DNA from: Nocardia farcinica
GTDB taxonomy: Bacteria; Actinomycetota; Actinomycetes; Mycobacteriales; Mycobacteriaceae
NCBI RefSeq assembly: GCF_001182745.1
Contig: NZ_LN868939.1
Span: forward strand, 1,736,001-1,800,000
Length of the DNA: 64,000 nucleotides
Reading direction: 5' to 3'
Made by a program: the position numbers and the translations under genes. Numbering within the stretch: position 1 is the first letter of the stretch; the number at the start of each line of letters is the position of its first letter. The notes under the pieces are model-generated. The model made no database searches and was not told the origin of the DNA. It worked only from the letters and a program-made list of their open reading frames with translations. This document shows positions 20,028 to 28,941 of this stretch, one piece after another.

Positions 20028-21470
20028 TCAGCCCGCGCGGCGGCCGGGAACGCGGGCGGCCAGCGCGGTCTTCCACAGGTGCATGGACAGGTAGGACCGC
20101 CACGGCGCCCAGCGGGCGGTGTCGGCGAGGTCGAGGCCGAGCAGGTCGGCGCCCTGCCGGACGACCAGGTCGGTGCTGAGCAGGATGTCGGGGTCGGCGA
20201 GCAATCGCATGGTGACGTAGTCGGCGGTCCAGGGGCCCACGCCGTCGAGCGCCAACAGGTCGGCTCGCAGGTCGGTGGCCGTGCGGCCCTGATGCAACGC
20301 CAGTTCACCGGAGGCGACGGCGTCGGCGGCCCGCACGATCGACCGCACCCGGCGGGCGGGTCCGGTGAGCACGTCGGCGCCGTGTTCGGCGAGGGTGGCG
20401 GCGGTGGGGAACAGCCGCAGCGCGGCCCCGTCCACGGGCTCGCCCAGCGCCGCCACCAGCCGCGCGGTGTGCGTGGCCGCCGCACCCACCGAGATCTGCT
20501 GCCCGATCATGGTGCGCAGCAACAACTCCGCCGGTTCCAGGCAGCCGGGCACCCGGATGCCCGGCGCGACCCCCAGCACTTCGTCGATCCCCATCGGGTC
20601 GGCATCGAGGTCGAGCAGGTGCCGCACCCGCGCCACCGTCGGCGCCAGATCGCGCATGTCGTGCAGCGCGAGCTGGGCCCGCACATGGTCGTCGCGGAAC
20701 CCGAGCCGCACGATCGCGTGCCCGTGCGGTGTCCGCAGGGCGCGGGTGTAGGTGCCGTCCGCCCACGACTCCATGCCGGGTGCCGCGTGCGCGCTCAGGA
20801 ACCACTCCAGCCAGGCGCGGTCCAGGGGTTCCCGGAACGGCAGCCGCAGCGTCAGCGTGCCGTTGGTGGCCGGTGCGCTGCGCCGGGACCGCTTGGCCTC
20901 GGCGCGCATCACCGTCGGGCTGACGGCGAACACCTCGCGCACCGTGTCGTTGAACTGGCGGATGCTTGCGAATCCGGCCGCGAACGCGACATCCGACATC
21001 GGCATGTCGGTGGTCTGGATCAGCAGCCGCGCGGTGTGGGCGCGGTGGGCGCGCGCCAACGCCAGCGGGCCCGCGCCGAGTTCGGTGGTCAGCACCCGGG
21101 TCAGCTGCCGCTGGGAGTAGCCCAGTGCCGCCGCCAGCGCGGGCACGCCGCCGCGTTCGATCACGCCGTCGCCGATCAGCCGCATCGCCCGCGCGGCCAG
21201 GTCGGCGCGCGTGTTCCACAGCGGGGAGCCCGGCGCGGCATCGGGCAGGCAGCGGCGGCAGGCGCGGTAGCCCGCCTGCTGCGCGGCCGCGGCGGTCGGC
21301 AGGAACGTCACGTTGGCGCGCTTGGGGGTGATCGCCGGGCAGGACGGCCGACAGTAGATCCCCGTGGTGCGCACCGCCGTGAAGAACTGGCCGTCGAAGC
21401 GGGAGTCCCTGGTGGAGACCGCTCGATAGCAGCGTTCGAAATCCAGCGCGGTGATCGTCACGCAGTCCAC
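20028..21470 (-). CDS. alkA: Ada-AlkA fusion: adaptive-response regulator and 3-methyladenine glycosylase
   Basis: A 480-residue protein in three parts. Residues 1-80 are the Ada metal-binding domain with Cys40, Cys44, Cys71 and Cys74 (GIYCRPSCP, ACRRC), which senses methylphosphotriesters. Residues 85-190 are an AraC-type helix-turn-helix (LAAALGYSQRQLTRVL, DVAFAAGFASIRQFND). Residues 200-480 are an AlkA domain with the HhH-GPD hairpin LDGVGPWTADY and a likely catalytic Asp in STDLVVRQG. It should both activate the adaptive response and excise alkylated bases. The start is GTG or ATG near 21470; GTG 21461 is an alternative. Confidence 0.95.
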   Translation of the reverse strand: MDCVTITALDFERCYRAVSTRDSRFDGQFFTAVRTTGIYCRPSCPAITPKRANVTFLPTAAAAQQAGYRACRRCLPDAAPGSPLWNTRADLAARAMRLIGDGVIERGGVPALAAALGYSQRQLTRVLTTELGAGPLALARAHRAHTARLLIQTTDMPMSDVAFAAGFASIRQFNDTVREVFAVSPTVMRAEAKRSRRSAPATNGTLTLRLPFREPLDRAWLEWFLSAHAAPGMESWADGTYTRALRTPHGHAIVRLGFRDDHVRAQLALHDMRDLAPTVARVRHLLDLDADPMGIDEVLGVAPGIRVPGCLEPAELLLRTMIGQQISVGAAATHTARLVAALGEPVDGAALRLFPTAATLAEHGADVLTGPARRVRSIVRAADAVASGELALHQGRTATDLRADLLALDGVGPWTADYVTMRLLADPDILLSTDLVVRQGADLLGLDLADTARWAPWRSYLSMHLWKTALAARVPGRRAG

Positions 21471-21541
21471 GATCGCACCTGCCCGACGGCGGTGCTAGCG
21501 GAAATCGGACGCGACGACCCCCGCGCTCGACGCCTACGCGC

Positions 21542-21742
21542 TCAGCAGCAGCGGCTGGCCGGATTGCGCTCGGCCTCGGCGTGCCGGGTGCGCCAGTACT
21601 CCCGTTCGCTGGGGACCGGCCGATCCGGGTGCCTGCGGCGCAGGTGCGCGACGTAGCGCTGGTAGTCCTGCCCGCCGACCACCGAATCACACCACCAGAG
21701 CACCGCGCGCACCCCGTCGCGCAGCCGCTGCCCCGCGCCCAT
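21542..21742 (-). CDS. YbdD/YjiX family protein (DUF466), CstA partner
   Basis: A 66-residue protein with the family pattern VVGGQDYQRYVAHLRRRHPDRP and YWRTRHAE, ending in RCC. In enterobacteria the YbdD/YjiX proteins are encoded directly after CstA/BtsT and support pyruvate uptake. Here ATG 21742 overlaps the cstA stop by one base (TGATG), indicating translational coupling. Confidence 0.92.
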   Translation of the reverse strand: MGAGQRLRDGVRAVLWWCDSVVGGQDYQRYVAHLRRRHPDRPVPSEREYWRTRHAEAERNPASRCC

Positions 21743-24018
21743 CACGCCCTCGATTCGGTCTTGTCGGGTGCCTGGTGCGCCGCGCCGGGCGCGCGCACCT
21801 TGCCCGCCGCGATCAGCGCGTCCCACTCCTTCTGCACCTCCCGCTCGGCGGGTGTGGCGATGAAGCCGCTGGGCGCGAAGATCTTCGACGGCTCCTCCGG
21901 CGACTCGGTGGTCGGACTCTCCCCGGCCCGCCAGGCCCGCAGGCACACGATGGTGCCGACGACGGCCACCACCAGCACCAGCACCGCGAACACGATCGAG
22001 AGCGTGCCCTGGATGAAGGTGTTGCGCACCACCACGTCCACCTCCTGCGGCGTCTTGGCCGTCAGGCAGAGTGTGCCCGCCTCCTGCGCCTGCTGGCACA
22101 GGCTGTGCTGCTTCCAATAGCCGACCTTCGGGTCGGCGGAGAAGATCTTCTGCCAGGAGGCCGTCATCGTCACCAGCAGATCCCACACCAGCGGGATGCC
22201 GGGAATCCAGGCCCATTTCACCAGGCCCTTCTTCACGATGATGGTCAGCACGACGGTCAACGCCACCGCGGCCAGCAGCTGGTTGGCGATGCCGAACAGC
22301 GGGTAGAGGGCGTTGATGCCGCCCAGCGGATCGTTCACGCCCATCAGCAGGATCGAGCCCCACGCGGCGACCACGACCACCGAGCAGACCCAGGCGCCCA
22401 CCCGCCACGACGGGTCCTTGAACTTGCGCAGCGGACCACCGAAGTTGCCCAACGCGTCCGAGACCATGAACCGCGCGACGCGGGTGCCCGCGTCGATGGT
22501 GGTGAGGATGAACAGCGCCTCGAACATGATCGCGAAGTGGTACCAGAACGACTTCATGCTCTCCCCGCCGAGGAAGCGGTGGAACACCTCGGAGATGCCG
22601 ACGGCCAGGGTCGGCGCGCCGCCGGTGCGGGAGATGATGGTGTTCTCACCGACGTCGGCGGCCGCTCCCGCGAAGGCCTCCGCGGTGGCGGGCGGACCGG
22701 ACAGGCCGAGCGAGTTGGTGTATTGGGCCGCCTTCTCGGGGGTGCCGCCGGTGAGCCCGAGCGGCGCGTTCATGCCGAAGTAGAGGTGCTGGTCGATGAT
22801 GGTGGCGGTGATGATGGCCATCACCGCGACGAACGACTCCATCAGCATGCCGCCGTAGCCGATCATCTTCGCGTGCGATTCCTTCTCCAGCAGTTTGGGA
22901 GTGGTGCCGGAGGAGATCAGCGCGTGGAAGCCCGAGAGCGCGCCGCAGGCGATGGTGATGAACAGGAACGGGAACAGGCTGCCCGCGAAGGCGGGACCGG
23001 TACCACTGGTGGCGAATTCGGAGATCGCGGGCGCCTTCAGCACCGGCATGGTGACCAGGATGCCGATGGCCAGCAGGCCGATGGTGCCGATCTTCATGAA
23101 CGTCGACAGGTAGTCGCGCGGCGCCAGCAGCAGCCACACCGGCAGCACCGAGGCGAGGAAGCCGTAGCCGATCAGCAGCCAGGCGATGGTGGTGCGCGAG
23201 AGCGTGAACCAGTCGGTGCCCCAGTCGGTTTCCGACACCCAGCCACCGGCGACGATGGCCAGCAGCAGCAGCGCGATGCCGATCACCGACACCTCGCCCA
23301 CCTTGCCCGGCCGCAGGAACCGCAGGTAGATGCCCATGAACAGGGCGATGGGGATGGTCATGGCGATGGAGAACACACCCCATGGGCTCTCGCCGAGCGC
23401 GTTCACGACGACCAGCGCCAGCACCGCCAGCAGGATCATCATGATCACGATGATCGCGGCGATGGCCGCGACACCGCCGACCACGCCGAGCTCGTCGCGC
23501 GCCATCTGCCCGAGGCTGCGCCCGCGCCGTTTCGTCGAAGCCCACAGCACCAGGTAGTCCTGCACCGCACCGGCCAGACATACGCCGACCACGATCCAGA
23601 TGGTGCCCGGCAGATACCCCATCTGCGCCGCCAGCACCGGACCGACCAGCGGGCCCGCGCCCGCGATGGCCGCGAAGTGGTGGCCGTAGAGGACCCGGCG
23701 GTCCATCGGCATGAAATCCTTGCCGTTCTCCAGGATTTCGGCCGGGGTGGCGAGGTCGTCGCGCGGCTTGGTGATCTTCCATTCGATGAACCGCGCGTAG
23801 AGGCGGTAGGCGATCACATACGTACACACCGCCGCGATGACGATCCACACCGCGTTGACGTTCTCGCCGCGCGCGAGGGCGAGGATCGACCAGGCGACGG
23901 CGCCGAGTATCGCGATCCCGGCGAGGACGGCCTTCTTGGCCGGGGTCATGGGGGATCGGTCGACCACGCCCACCGGGGGCAGGTCGGGGTCGGTCCGCAG
24001 ATATTCGATTGTCGCCAT
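21742..24018 (-). CDS. cstA: CstA family pyruvate/peptide transporter
   Basis: A 758-residue integral membrane protein with about 16-18 hydrophobic segments. Family motifs are GHHFAAIAGAGPLVGPVLAAQ, ACGALSGFHALISSGTTPK and GINALYPLFGIANQLLAA. CstA proteins take up pyruvate or peptides on carbon limitation. Compared with E. coli, the periplasmic loop with Cys pairs (HSLCQQAQEAGTLCL) near the C-terminus is typical of the longer form. The start is ATG 24018. The YbdD gene is coupled downstream. Confidence 0.94.
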   Translation of the reverse strand: MATIEYLRTDPDLPPVGVVDRSPMTPAKKAVLAGIAILGAVAWSILALARGENVNAVWIVIAAVCTYVIAYRLYARFIEWKITKPRDDLATPAEILENGKDFMPMDRRVLYGHHFAAIAGAGPLVGPVLAAQMGYLPGTIWIVVGVCLAGAVQDYLVLWASTKRRGRSLGQMARDELGVVGGVAAIAAIIVIMMILLAVLALVVVNALGESPWGVFSIAMTIPIALFMGIYLRFLRPGKVGEVSVIGIALLLLAIVAGGWVSETDWGTDWFTLSRTTIAWLLIGYGFLASVLPVWLLLAPRDYLSTFMKIGTIGLLAIGILVTMPVLKAPAISEFATSGTGPAFAGSLFPFLFITIACGALSGFHALISSGTTPKLLEKESHAKMIGYGGMLMESFVAVMAIITATIIDQHLYFGMNAPLGLTGGTPEKAAQYTNSLGLSGPPATAEAFAGAAADVGENTIISRTGGAPTLAVGISEVFHRFLGGESMKSFWYHFAIMFEALFILTTIDAGTRVARFMVSDALGNFGGPLRKFKDPSWRVGAWVCSVVVVAAWGSILLMGVNDPLGGINALYPLFGIANQLLAAVALTVVLTIIVKKGLVKWAWIPGIPLVWDLLVTMTASWQKIFSADPKVGYWKQHSLCQQAQEAGTLCLTAKTPQEVDVVVRNTFIQGTLSIVFAVLVLVVAVVGTIVCLRAWRAGESPTTESPEEPSKIFAPSGFIATPAEREVQKEWDALIAAGKVRAPGAAHQAPDKTESRA

Positions 24019-24146
24019 CTGCTACTCCTGGTGACGCAGGACATGAAACAGATGACAGCGTATCGGATGGTCCGGGCGCGCTGAGCGGTTTGGGGGCATC
24101 GTCGCCGCAGCGTTGTGCGGGGCCGGGTGGTGCCCGGCCCCGGCGC

Positions 24147-24575
24147 TCAGTCGCCCCAGTAGGTGCCGAAACTCCAGATGTTGCCCTCCGGGTCGCGCAC
24201 GGTGAAGCCGCGCGATCCGTAGTCCTCGTCGCGGAGCCCGAGCACCACCTCGGCGCCGGCGGCGGTGGCGCGGGCGAACAGCCCGTCGGGGTCGTCGCAG
24301 ACGAGGTAGATCGAGTCGTTGCCCGGTGTGCGCTGTCCGAAGACGGAGTCGTCCTTGCCCGCCGAGCCGTACATGACGCCGCCGCCGAGCGGCCAGCGCA
24401 GTTCGCCGTGCTCGACGATCGAGGGGTCGTCGGCGCGGGTGTAGGCGGCGGTCTGCTCGAAGCCGAAGGCGTTCACCAGGAACGCGCTCATGGCGTTGGC
24501 ATCGCGGAAGGTCAGGCACGGCCAGACGGCGGTGCGGGTGCGGGTTGCTGCCGGAGTGGTCGTCGAATCGGTCAT
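24147..24575 (-). CDS. VOC family (glyoxalase/bleomycin-resistance fold) protein
   Basis: A 142-residue protein with the beta-alpha-beta-beta-beta repeats of the vicinal oxygen chelate superfamily: WPCLTFRDANAMSAFLVNAFGFE, then SIYLVCDDPDGLFARATAAG and FTVRDPEGNIWSFGTYWGD. The substrate is unknown. It lies 10 bases downstream of an AraC regulator on the same strand, and the two are probably one transcription unit. The start is ATG 24575. Confidence 0.88.
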   Translation of the reverse strand: MTDSTTTPAATRTRTAVWPCLTFRDANAMSAFLVNAFGFEQTAAYTRADDPSIVEHGELRWPLGGGVMYGSAGKDDSVFGQRTPGNDSIYLVCDDPDGLFARATAAGAEVVLGLRDEDYGSRGFTVRDPEGNIWSFGTYWGD

Positions 24576-24585
24576 GACTCCAGGG

Positions 24586-25422
24586 TCATCCGCGCGCGGT
24601 GTTCTCGTCTTGGACGGATGGAACCTCCTGCGCCAGCCAGGTGGTCGGGCTGCACCCGGCCAGTTCGGCGAAATCACGGTTCAGGTGCGCCTGGTCGTAG
24701 TAGCCGCAGGCCGCCGCGACCTGGGCGATCGTCACGAACGACGGCGTGCGCTCCAGCATCCGCCTGGCTCGCTCGAAGCGGGTGATGCGCGCGGCCAGCT
24801 TCGGGCCGAGGCCGAACTCCGTGGCGAACCGCCGGGTGAGGTGCTGGCGGCTCCACCCGATCCGCTCGGCCAACGCGCCCACGTGCACCGCGCCGCCGCT
24901 GTCGACCACCGCCCGCCAGGCCCACGCCAGCTCCGGCACCACCAGCCGGTCCGGGCAGGCGAGCCTGGTCAGCACCTCGTCGCACACCGCGAACCGCTCC
25001 CGCCACGACGCGGGCCCCTGCAACCGCTCCCACAGCTCGTCCGCGGCCGGTCCCGCGATCTCCGCGCATTCCAGCGTCGTGTTCCACAGCGCTCCCGCCG
25101 GCAGCCCGAACAGCACCCGGCACCCCAGCGGGGTCAACTCGATCCCGACACCCTCTTGGTGCCCGTTGTGCGCGATCGCCGCCGCGCTCGCCTGGAGTCC
25201 GCTGAGCACGCAGCGGTAGTCGCCCGGGCTCTGGGTGCGGTCGGTCTGCTCGACCACGTCGATGGTCGGGCCGATGGCGACGATGAAGGTGAGGTGCCGC
25301 GACGGCAGCCCCCGGTGCAGGCCGGGCGCGTACCCGGTCATCCGGTAGCCGGTGTAGTGATCGATGAATCCCGCCAGCGCGGGGGCGGGCCGCGCGGTCA
25401 CCACCTCGGTGGTCGGCTCCAT
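24586..25422 (-). CDS. AraC family transcriptional regulator
   Basis: A 278-residue protein. Residues 1-165 are a sensor region. Residues 175-265 carry the double helix-turn-helix (GALAERIGWSRQHLTRRFAT and IAQVAAACGYYDQAHLNRDF), ending in the AraC signature. Its partner is the VOC gene downstream. The start is ATG 25422. The divergent neighbour is ychF, 85 bases away. Confidence 0.92.
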   Translation of the reverse strand: MEPTTEVVTARPAPALAGFIDHYTGYRMTGYAPGLHRGLPSRHLTFIVAIGPTIDVVEQTDRTQSPGDYRCVLSGLQASAAAIAHNGHQEGVGIELTPLGCRVLFGLPAGALWNTTLECAEIAGPAADELWERLQGPASWRERFAVCDEVLTRLACPDRLVVPELAWAWRAVVDSGGAVHVGALAERIGWSRQHLTRRFATEFGLGPKLAARITRFERARRMLERTPSFVTIAQVAAACGYYDQAHLNRDFAELAGCSPTTWLAQEVPSVQDENTARG

Positions 25423-25507
25423 GCGTTCACGCTACGCCCGCCCACCGACCGGCACGAGCGACGGCGCCGCTCGGCGCCCGCGGCCCGGCGCGTAGACTTT
25501 CCGACCT

Positions 25508-26584
25508 GTGAGTCTCACCCTCGGAATCGTCGGCCTGCCCAACGTCGGAAAGTCGACGCTGTTCAACGCGCTGACCAAGAACGACGTGCTGGCCGCGAAC
25601 TACCCGTTCGCGACCATCGAACCCAACGTCGGCGTGGTCCCGCTGCCGGACCCGAGGCTGGAGAAGCTGGCCGAGATCTTCGGCTCCGAGCGCATCGTGC
25701 CCGCCACCGTGTCGTTCGTCGACATCGCCGGCATCGTCAAGGGCGCCTCCGAGGGCGCGGGTCTGGGCAACAAGTTCCTCGCCAACATCCGCGAAGCCGA
25801 CGCCATCTGCCAGGTGGTGCGCGTGTTCGCCGACGACGACGTGGTGCACGTCGACGGCCGCGTCGACCCCGCCGCCGACATCGAGGTCATCGAAACCGAG
25901 CTCATCCTCGCCGACCTGCAGACCCTGGAGAAGGCCGTCGTCCGTCTCGACAAGGAAGCCAAGGTCAAGAAGGACCGCAAGCCCGTCGCCGACGCCGCCA
26001 AGGCCGCCCAGGAGATCCTCAACAGCGGAAAGACCCTGTTCGCCGCCCGGAACGAGGTCGACACCGACCTGCTCAAGGAACTGTCGCTGCTGACCATCAA
26101 GCCGTTCCTGTACGTCTTCAACGCCGACGAGTCCGTGCTCACCGACGAGGCACGCAAGGAGTCGCTGAAGGCCTCCGTGGCCCCCGCCGACGCGGTGTTC
26201 CTCGACGCCAAGGTGGAAGCCGAGCTCCTCGAACTCGACGACGAATCCGCCGCCGAACTGCTCGAATCCATCGGCCAGACCGAACCGGGCCTGCACGCCC
26301 TCGCTCGCGCCGGCTTCCACACCCTCGGCCTGCAGACCTACCTGACCGCCGGGCCCAAGGAAGCGCGGGCGTGGACCATCCACCAGGGCGACACCGCCCC
26401 GAAGGCCGCAGGCGTCATCCACACCGACTTCGAGCGCGGCTTCATCAAGGCCGAGATCGTGGCGTTCGACGACCTGGTCGAGGCGGGGTCGATGGCGGCC
26501 GCCAAGGCCGCGGGCAAGGTGCGGATGGAAGGTAAGGACTACGTCATGGCCGACGGCGACGTCGTGGAGTTCCGGCACTCGTAG
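25508..26584 (+). CDS. ychF: redox-regulated ATPase YchF, 3' end altered by integration
   Basis: An Obg-family P-loop ATPase that associates with ribosomes. The 358-residue protein has GLPNVGKSTLFNALTK (P-loop), the G2/G3 region DIAGIVKGASEGAGLGNKFL, NADE in place of NKxD as expected for ATP preference, and a TGS domain ending in GDVVEF. GTG 25508 lies nine bases after TAGACT (25493-25498), a likely -10 box, so the message may be leaderless. The protein ends VVEFRHS, whereas the usual actinobacterial ending, VVEFRFNV, occurs as intergenic repeats downstream. The gene is therefore probably an integration target whose last codons came from an inserted element. Confidence 0.96.
   Translation: MSLTLGIVGLPNVGKSTLFNALTKNDVLAANYPFATIEPNVGVVPLPDPRLEKLAEIFGSERIVPATVSFVDIAGIVKGASEGAGLGNKFLANIREADAICQVVRVFADDDVVHVDGRVDPAADIEVIETELILADLQTLEKAVVRLDKEAKVKKDRKPVADAAKAAQEILNSGKTLFAARNEVDTDLLKELSLLTIKPFLYVFNADESVLTDEARKESLKASVAPADAVFLDAKVEAELLELDDESAAELLESIGQTEPGLHALARAGFHTLGLQTYLTAGPKEARAWTIHQGDTAPKAAGVIHTDFERGFIKAEIVAFDDLVEAGSMAAAKAAGKVRMEGKDYVMADGDVVEFRHS
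26552..26584 (+). other. putative attachment site, copy A (3' end of ychF)
   Basis: The codons for DGDVVEFRHS and the stop. GTGGAGTTCCG is shared with downstream copies B and D; after it the sequence diverges (CACTCGTAG rather than CTTCAACGTGTAG). This is the expected look of a left junction, where the resident gene joins element-borne DNA. Confidence 0.7.
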
Positions 26585-26771
26585 AACAGCGAAAGGACGG
26601 GCTCGCAGTCCCGGCCGCACTCGGCGCAGGCCCGGTACGCCTCCCCGGGCCGCGCGGACCGCTCGGTCATGCACTCCAGTCCCGCCCCGAGCGCGTCTCG
26701 CAGCCATCTCCTTCGCAAAGACGCGACGAGTCCCCGCCGAGCGGGCAGGCACCCGCTAAGGAAAGCCGTTG

Positions 26772-26781
26772 TTTGCGCAAA
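26772..26781. promoter_or_regulatory. palindrome upstream of arsR-like gene
   Basis: TTTGCGCAAA is a perfect 10-bp palindrome 28 bases before the chosen GTG of the ArsR-family gene. It is placed where an autoregulatory operator would be. The binding is inferred. Confidence 0.4.
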
Positions 26782-26808
26782 GGACTGTTTGGAGGTACGG
26801 CGGGCCTC

Positions 26809-27156
26809 GTGACTCGAAGCGCACTCCCCGACCAGGATCTCGATGCGGCGTTCGCCGCGCTGGGCGATTCCACGCGCCGCCAGATCGTCGCTCGCCTGGC
26901 ACGCGGCGACGCCTCCGTACGCGAACTGGCAGCGCCGTTCGACATGACGCCGCAGGCGGTGTCGCATCACGTCGGGATTCTCCGGCGCTGCGGTCTCATC
27001 GAGCAGCGCATCGAGGCGCAGCGAAGGCCCTGTCGGCTGAACGTGCAGCGCATGCAGGAGCTCGCCGGGTGGATTTCCGAGCAGCAGCGCGAATGGCACT
27101 CACGGCTCGACCGGCTCGAAGAGCACATCGCGTCGATGACGAGGACCGACCGATGA
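26809..27156 (+). CDS. ArsR family winged-helix regulator
   Basis: A 115-residue protein. LDAAFAALGDSTRRQIVARL and the recognition region MTPQAVSHHVGILRRCGLIE are the ArsR pattern. There are no metal-binding Cys pairs, so it is of the type that sits with AHSA1/SRPBCC genes. The start is GTG 26809; a TTG at 26773 would extend it. Its stop overlaps the next start (ATGA). It is the first gene of a three-gene operon inside the ychF cassette region. Confidence 0.88.
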   Translation: MTRSALPDQDLDAAFAALGDSTRRQIVARLARGDASVRELAAPFDMTPQAVSHHVGILRRCGLIEQRIEAQRRPCRLNVQRMQELAGWISEQQREWHSRLDRLEEHIASMTRTDR

Positions 27157-27612
27157 CGTCTTGGTCGCGCCTCGACGGCGCGGAGCTGATCGCGACGCGT
27201 CACCTCGATGCGGATATCGCGCTGGTGTGGGAGGCCTTCACGACCCCGGCGCATCTTGCGGCCTTCTGGGGTGGGCGCCACGCCGCCGTTCCGGCGGACT
27301 CGGTGAGTGTCGACCTCCGCGTGGGCGGCCGCTTCGAGCTCCGCACGGTCGGGGGCCGACGGCGCGAGTGAGCTGATGTTCGTCTACGAAGCGATCGACG
27401 CGCCCCGGCGACTGGTGCTCACGGAACCACGGTCGGGAATCCAAACCGAGATCCGCCTCGACTCCACCGACGGCGGGACCAGCGTGAGGATCCGCCAACG
27501 GCGGCTACCGCCCCCGCTGCAGGCCGACAGCGCACGCGAGGGCCTGGCCGGAGTTCTCGACCAACTCGACGTTGTGACCAAACGAATCGCTGAATCCAGG
27601 AAGGGACGCTGA
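27153..27612 (+). pseudogene. SRPBCC/AHSA1-domain protein, broken by a one-base frameshift
   Basis: The first part (27153-27371) reads LDADIALVWEAFTTPAHLAA and WGGRHAAVPADSVSVDLRVG, then GGRFELRTVG before running out of frame. The second part continues in another frame with ADGASELMFVYEAIDAPRRL and on to ESRKGR at 27612. Removing one G from the G5 run at 27351-27355 joins them as RTVGADGASELMFVYE, a normal AHSA1 domain of about 152 residues. Either the gene is inactive or the run length is a sequencing error. Its flanks overlap arsR (ATGA) and the SnoaL gene (TGATG), so the operon structure is intact. Confidence 0.85.
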
Positions 27613-27965
27613 TGAGCGACCACGTACGCACTGTCGACCGCTACATGAAGGGATTTCGCCAGAGCGATCACGAGATGATCCTCGACTGCCTCACCGAGGA
27701 CGTCGTCTGGCGCATCCACGGCGTGCGCACCACCCGCGGCAAGGCCGAGTTTGACGACGAGATCGAAAACCCCGCTTTCGACGGCAGCTCCCGACTCACC
27801 TTGGAGCGCACCATCGAGAGCGGCGACGTCGTCGTGGCGACCGGCACGGGCGTCGCGCGCCACCGCGAAGCCGGGCCCTTCCACTTCGCCTTCAACGACA
27901 ACTTCACGTTACGTGGCGACTCGATCGCTGAGGTCGACTCCTACGTCGTTCCACTCAACACGTAG
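27612..27965 (+). CDS. SnoaL/NTF2-like domain protein
   Basis: A 117-residue cone-fold protein: VDRYMKGFRQSDHEMILDCL, TEDVVWRIHG, then strands ending GDSIAEVDSYVVPLNT. Such proteins are small cyclases, isomerases or ligand binders, and the substrate here is unknown. ATG 27612 overlaps the preceding stop (TGATG). Its last codons, GTTCCACTCAACACGTAG, resemble the ychF-end repeat (about 14 of 18 positions), which may be chance. No gene is seen between 27966 and 28254. Confidence 0.85.
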   Translation: MSDHVRTVDRYMKGFRQSDHEMILDCLTEDVVWRIHGVRTTRGKAEFDDEIENPAFDGSSRLTLERTIESGDVVVATGTGVARHREAGPFHFAFNDNFTLRGDSIAEVDSYVVPLNT

Positions 27966-28254
27966 CCATCCGCCAGGCCAGCTGCCTCCCTGGAAGCGGG
28001 AAGCCCGCGAGACCGGCAGCTGTCCACCGCTCAGGCACCGCTCTTGACCGGCCCGATCGCCTCGTCCAGCTCCCCGCGCAGACCGAGCGCCGACACCGGC
28101 CCGCCCCGGCCTCCACACCGGCCGCGGCCGCCGATCGATCCGGGTCTGATCCGACGCCCTCGCGGCGTGCGGCTCAATCCGCTGACGCGTAGAGCGCGGG
28201 GTCGACGTCCGTCCCCGACTCGCCGTTCCTCCGCCTTCGCCGCCCGTCTCGCCC

Positions 28255-28941
28255 TCAGGAGGGCGGGATCACCCGGTACTGCTGCTTGTTGTCACGGTCG
28301 CGGACGGCGACGCCCAGCGCCCGCAGCTCGTCGAGCGCGTCGTCGGCGGCACCGGTCCGCCGGTCCGCGAGGGCGCGCCCCCGGGCGCGGAGCAGGCCGT
28401 GCGCCCGGCTGTCGAGGTCGCCGCTGCCGTCGACCCACGTGCGGTACGCGCGCTCGTAAGGATCAACCTCCCCCTGCCACGGGTACCCGAATCCCTCGAA
28501 CGCCTGCCGCAGCCGCTTCACCAGCACTCGATCGGTCCGCGTGCGCGACACCTCGCCGCCCCGACCATCGGTGATGACGAGGTCGCGGCCGTCGGTGAAC
28601 ACTCCGGCGATCCGGTCCCGATCGATCAGCCGGCGCACGCCCTCCCGCTCGACCGTGACGCCCGTCTTGGCCACCTCGACGACGCCCACGTCGGTGCGCC
28701 AATGGCGGACGATCCAGATCCCGACGCCCAGACCAGCCAGTGTGAGCACCGGGATCGCCCACATCAGCGGCAGGCCGGCGGCCAGACGCAGCGGACCGGG
28801 GGCATCGCCGACCAGGGACAGCAGTCCGCTCACGGCCGGGTCGACCAGGAAAGCCGCGCCGAGCCCGGCTGCGGCACCGGCGACGCAGATGCCGACGATC
28901 CACGCGTTCGGGAGCGTGACCGTCGTGCGCTCCTCAACCAT
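28255..28941 (-). CDS. YqeB family membrane protein
   Basis: A 228-residue protein with two hydrophobic segments (residues about 12-40 and 58-82), then a PH-like domain (VAKTGVTVEREGVRRLIDRD, RIAGVFTDGRDLVITD) and a C-terminal helical part ending ALGVAVRDRDNKQQYRV, as in YqeB family proteins. I chose ATG 28941 because AAGGAG sits six bases upstream; a further ATG at 28962 is possible. It overlaps the end of the TetR gene, so the two are co-translated. Role unknown. Confidence 0.8.
   Translation of the reverse strand: MVEERTTVTLPNAWIVGICVAGAAAGLGAAFLVDPAVSGLLSLVGDAPGPLRLAAGLPLMWAIPVLTLAGLGVGIWIVRHWRTDVGVVEVAKTGVTVEREGVRRLIDRDRIAGVFTDGRDLVITDGRGGEVSRTRTDRVLVKRLRQAFEGFGYPWQGEVDPYERAYRTWVDGSGDLDSRAHGLLRARGRALADRRTGAADDALDELRALGVAVRDRDNKQQYRVIPPS

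Noticed and set aside
21775..24084. Long plus-strand open frame opposite cstA
   Set aside because: The product is His/Arg/Gly-rich low complexity, and the other strand encodes a full CstA.
27939..27965. Seventh copy of the ychF-end repeat at the end of the SnoaL gene
   Set aside because: Matches about 14 of 18 bases but lies in a natural SnoaL C-terminus and codes VVPLNT rather than EFRFNV; chance similarity is likely.
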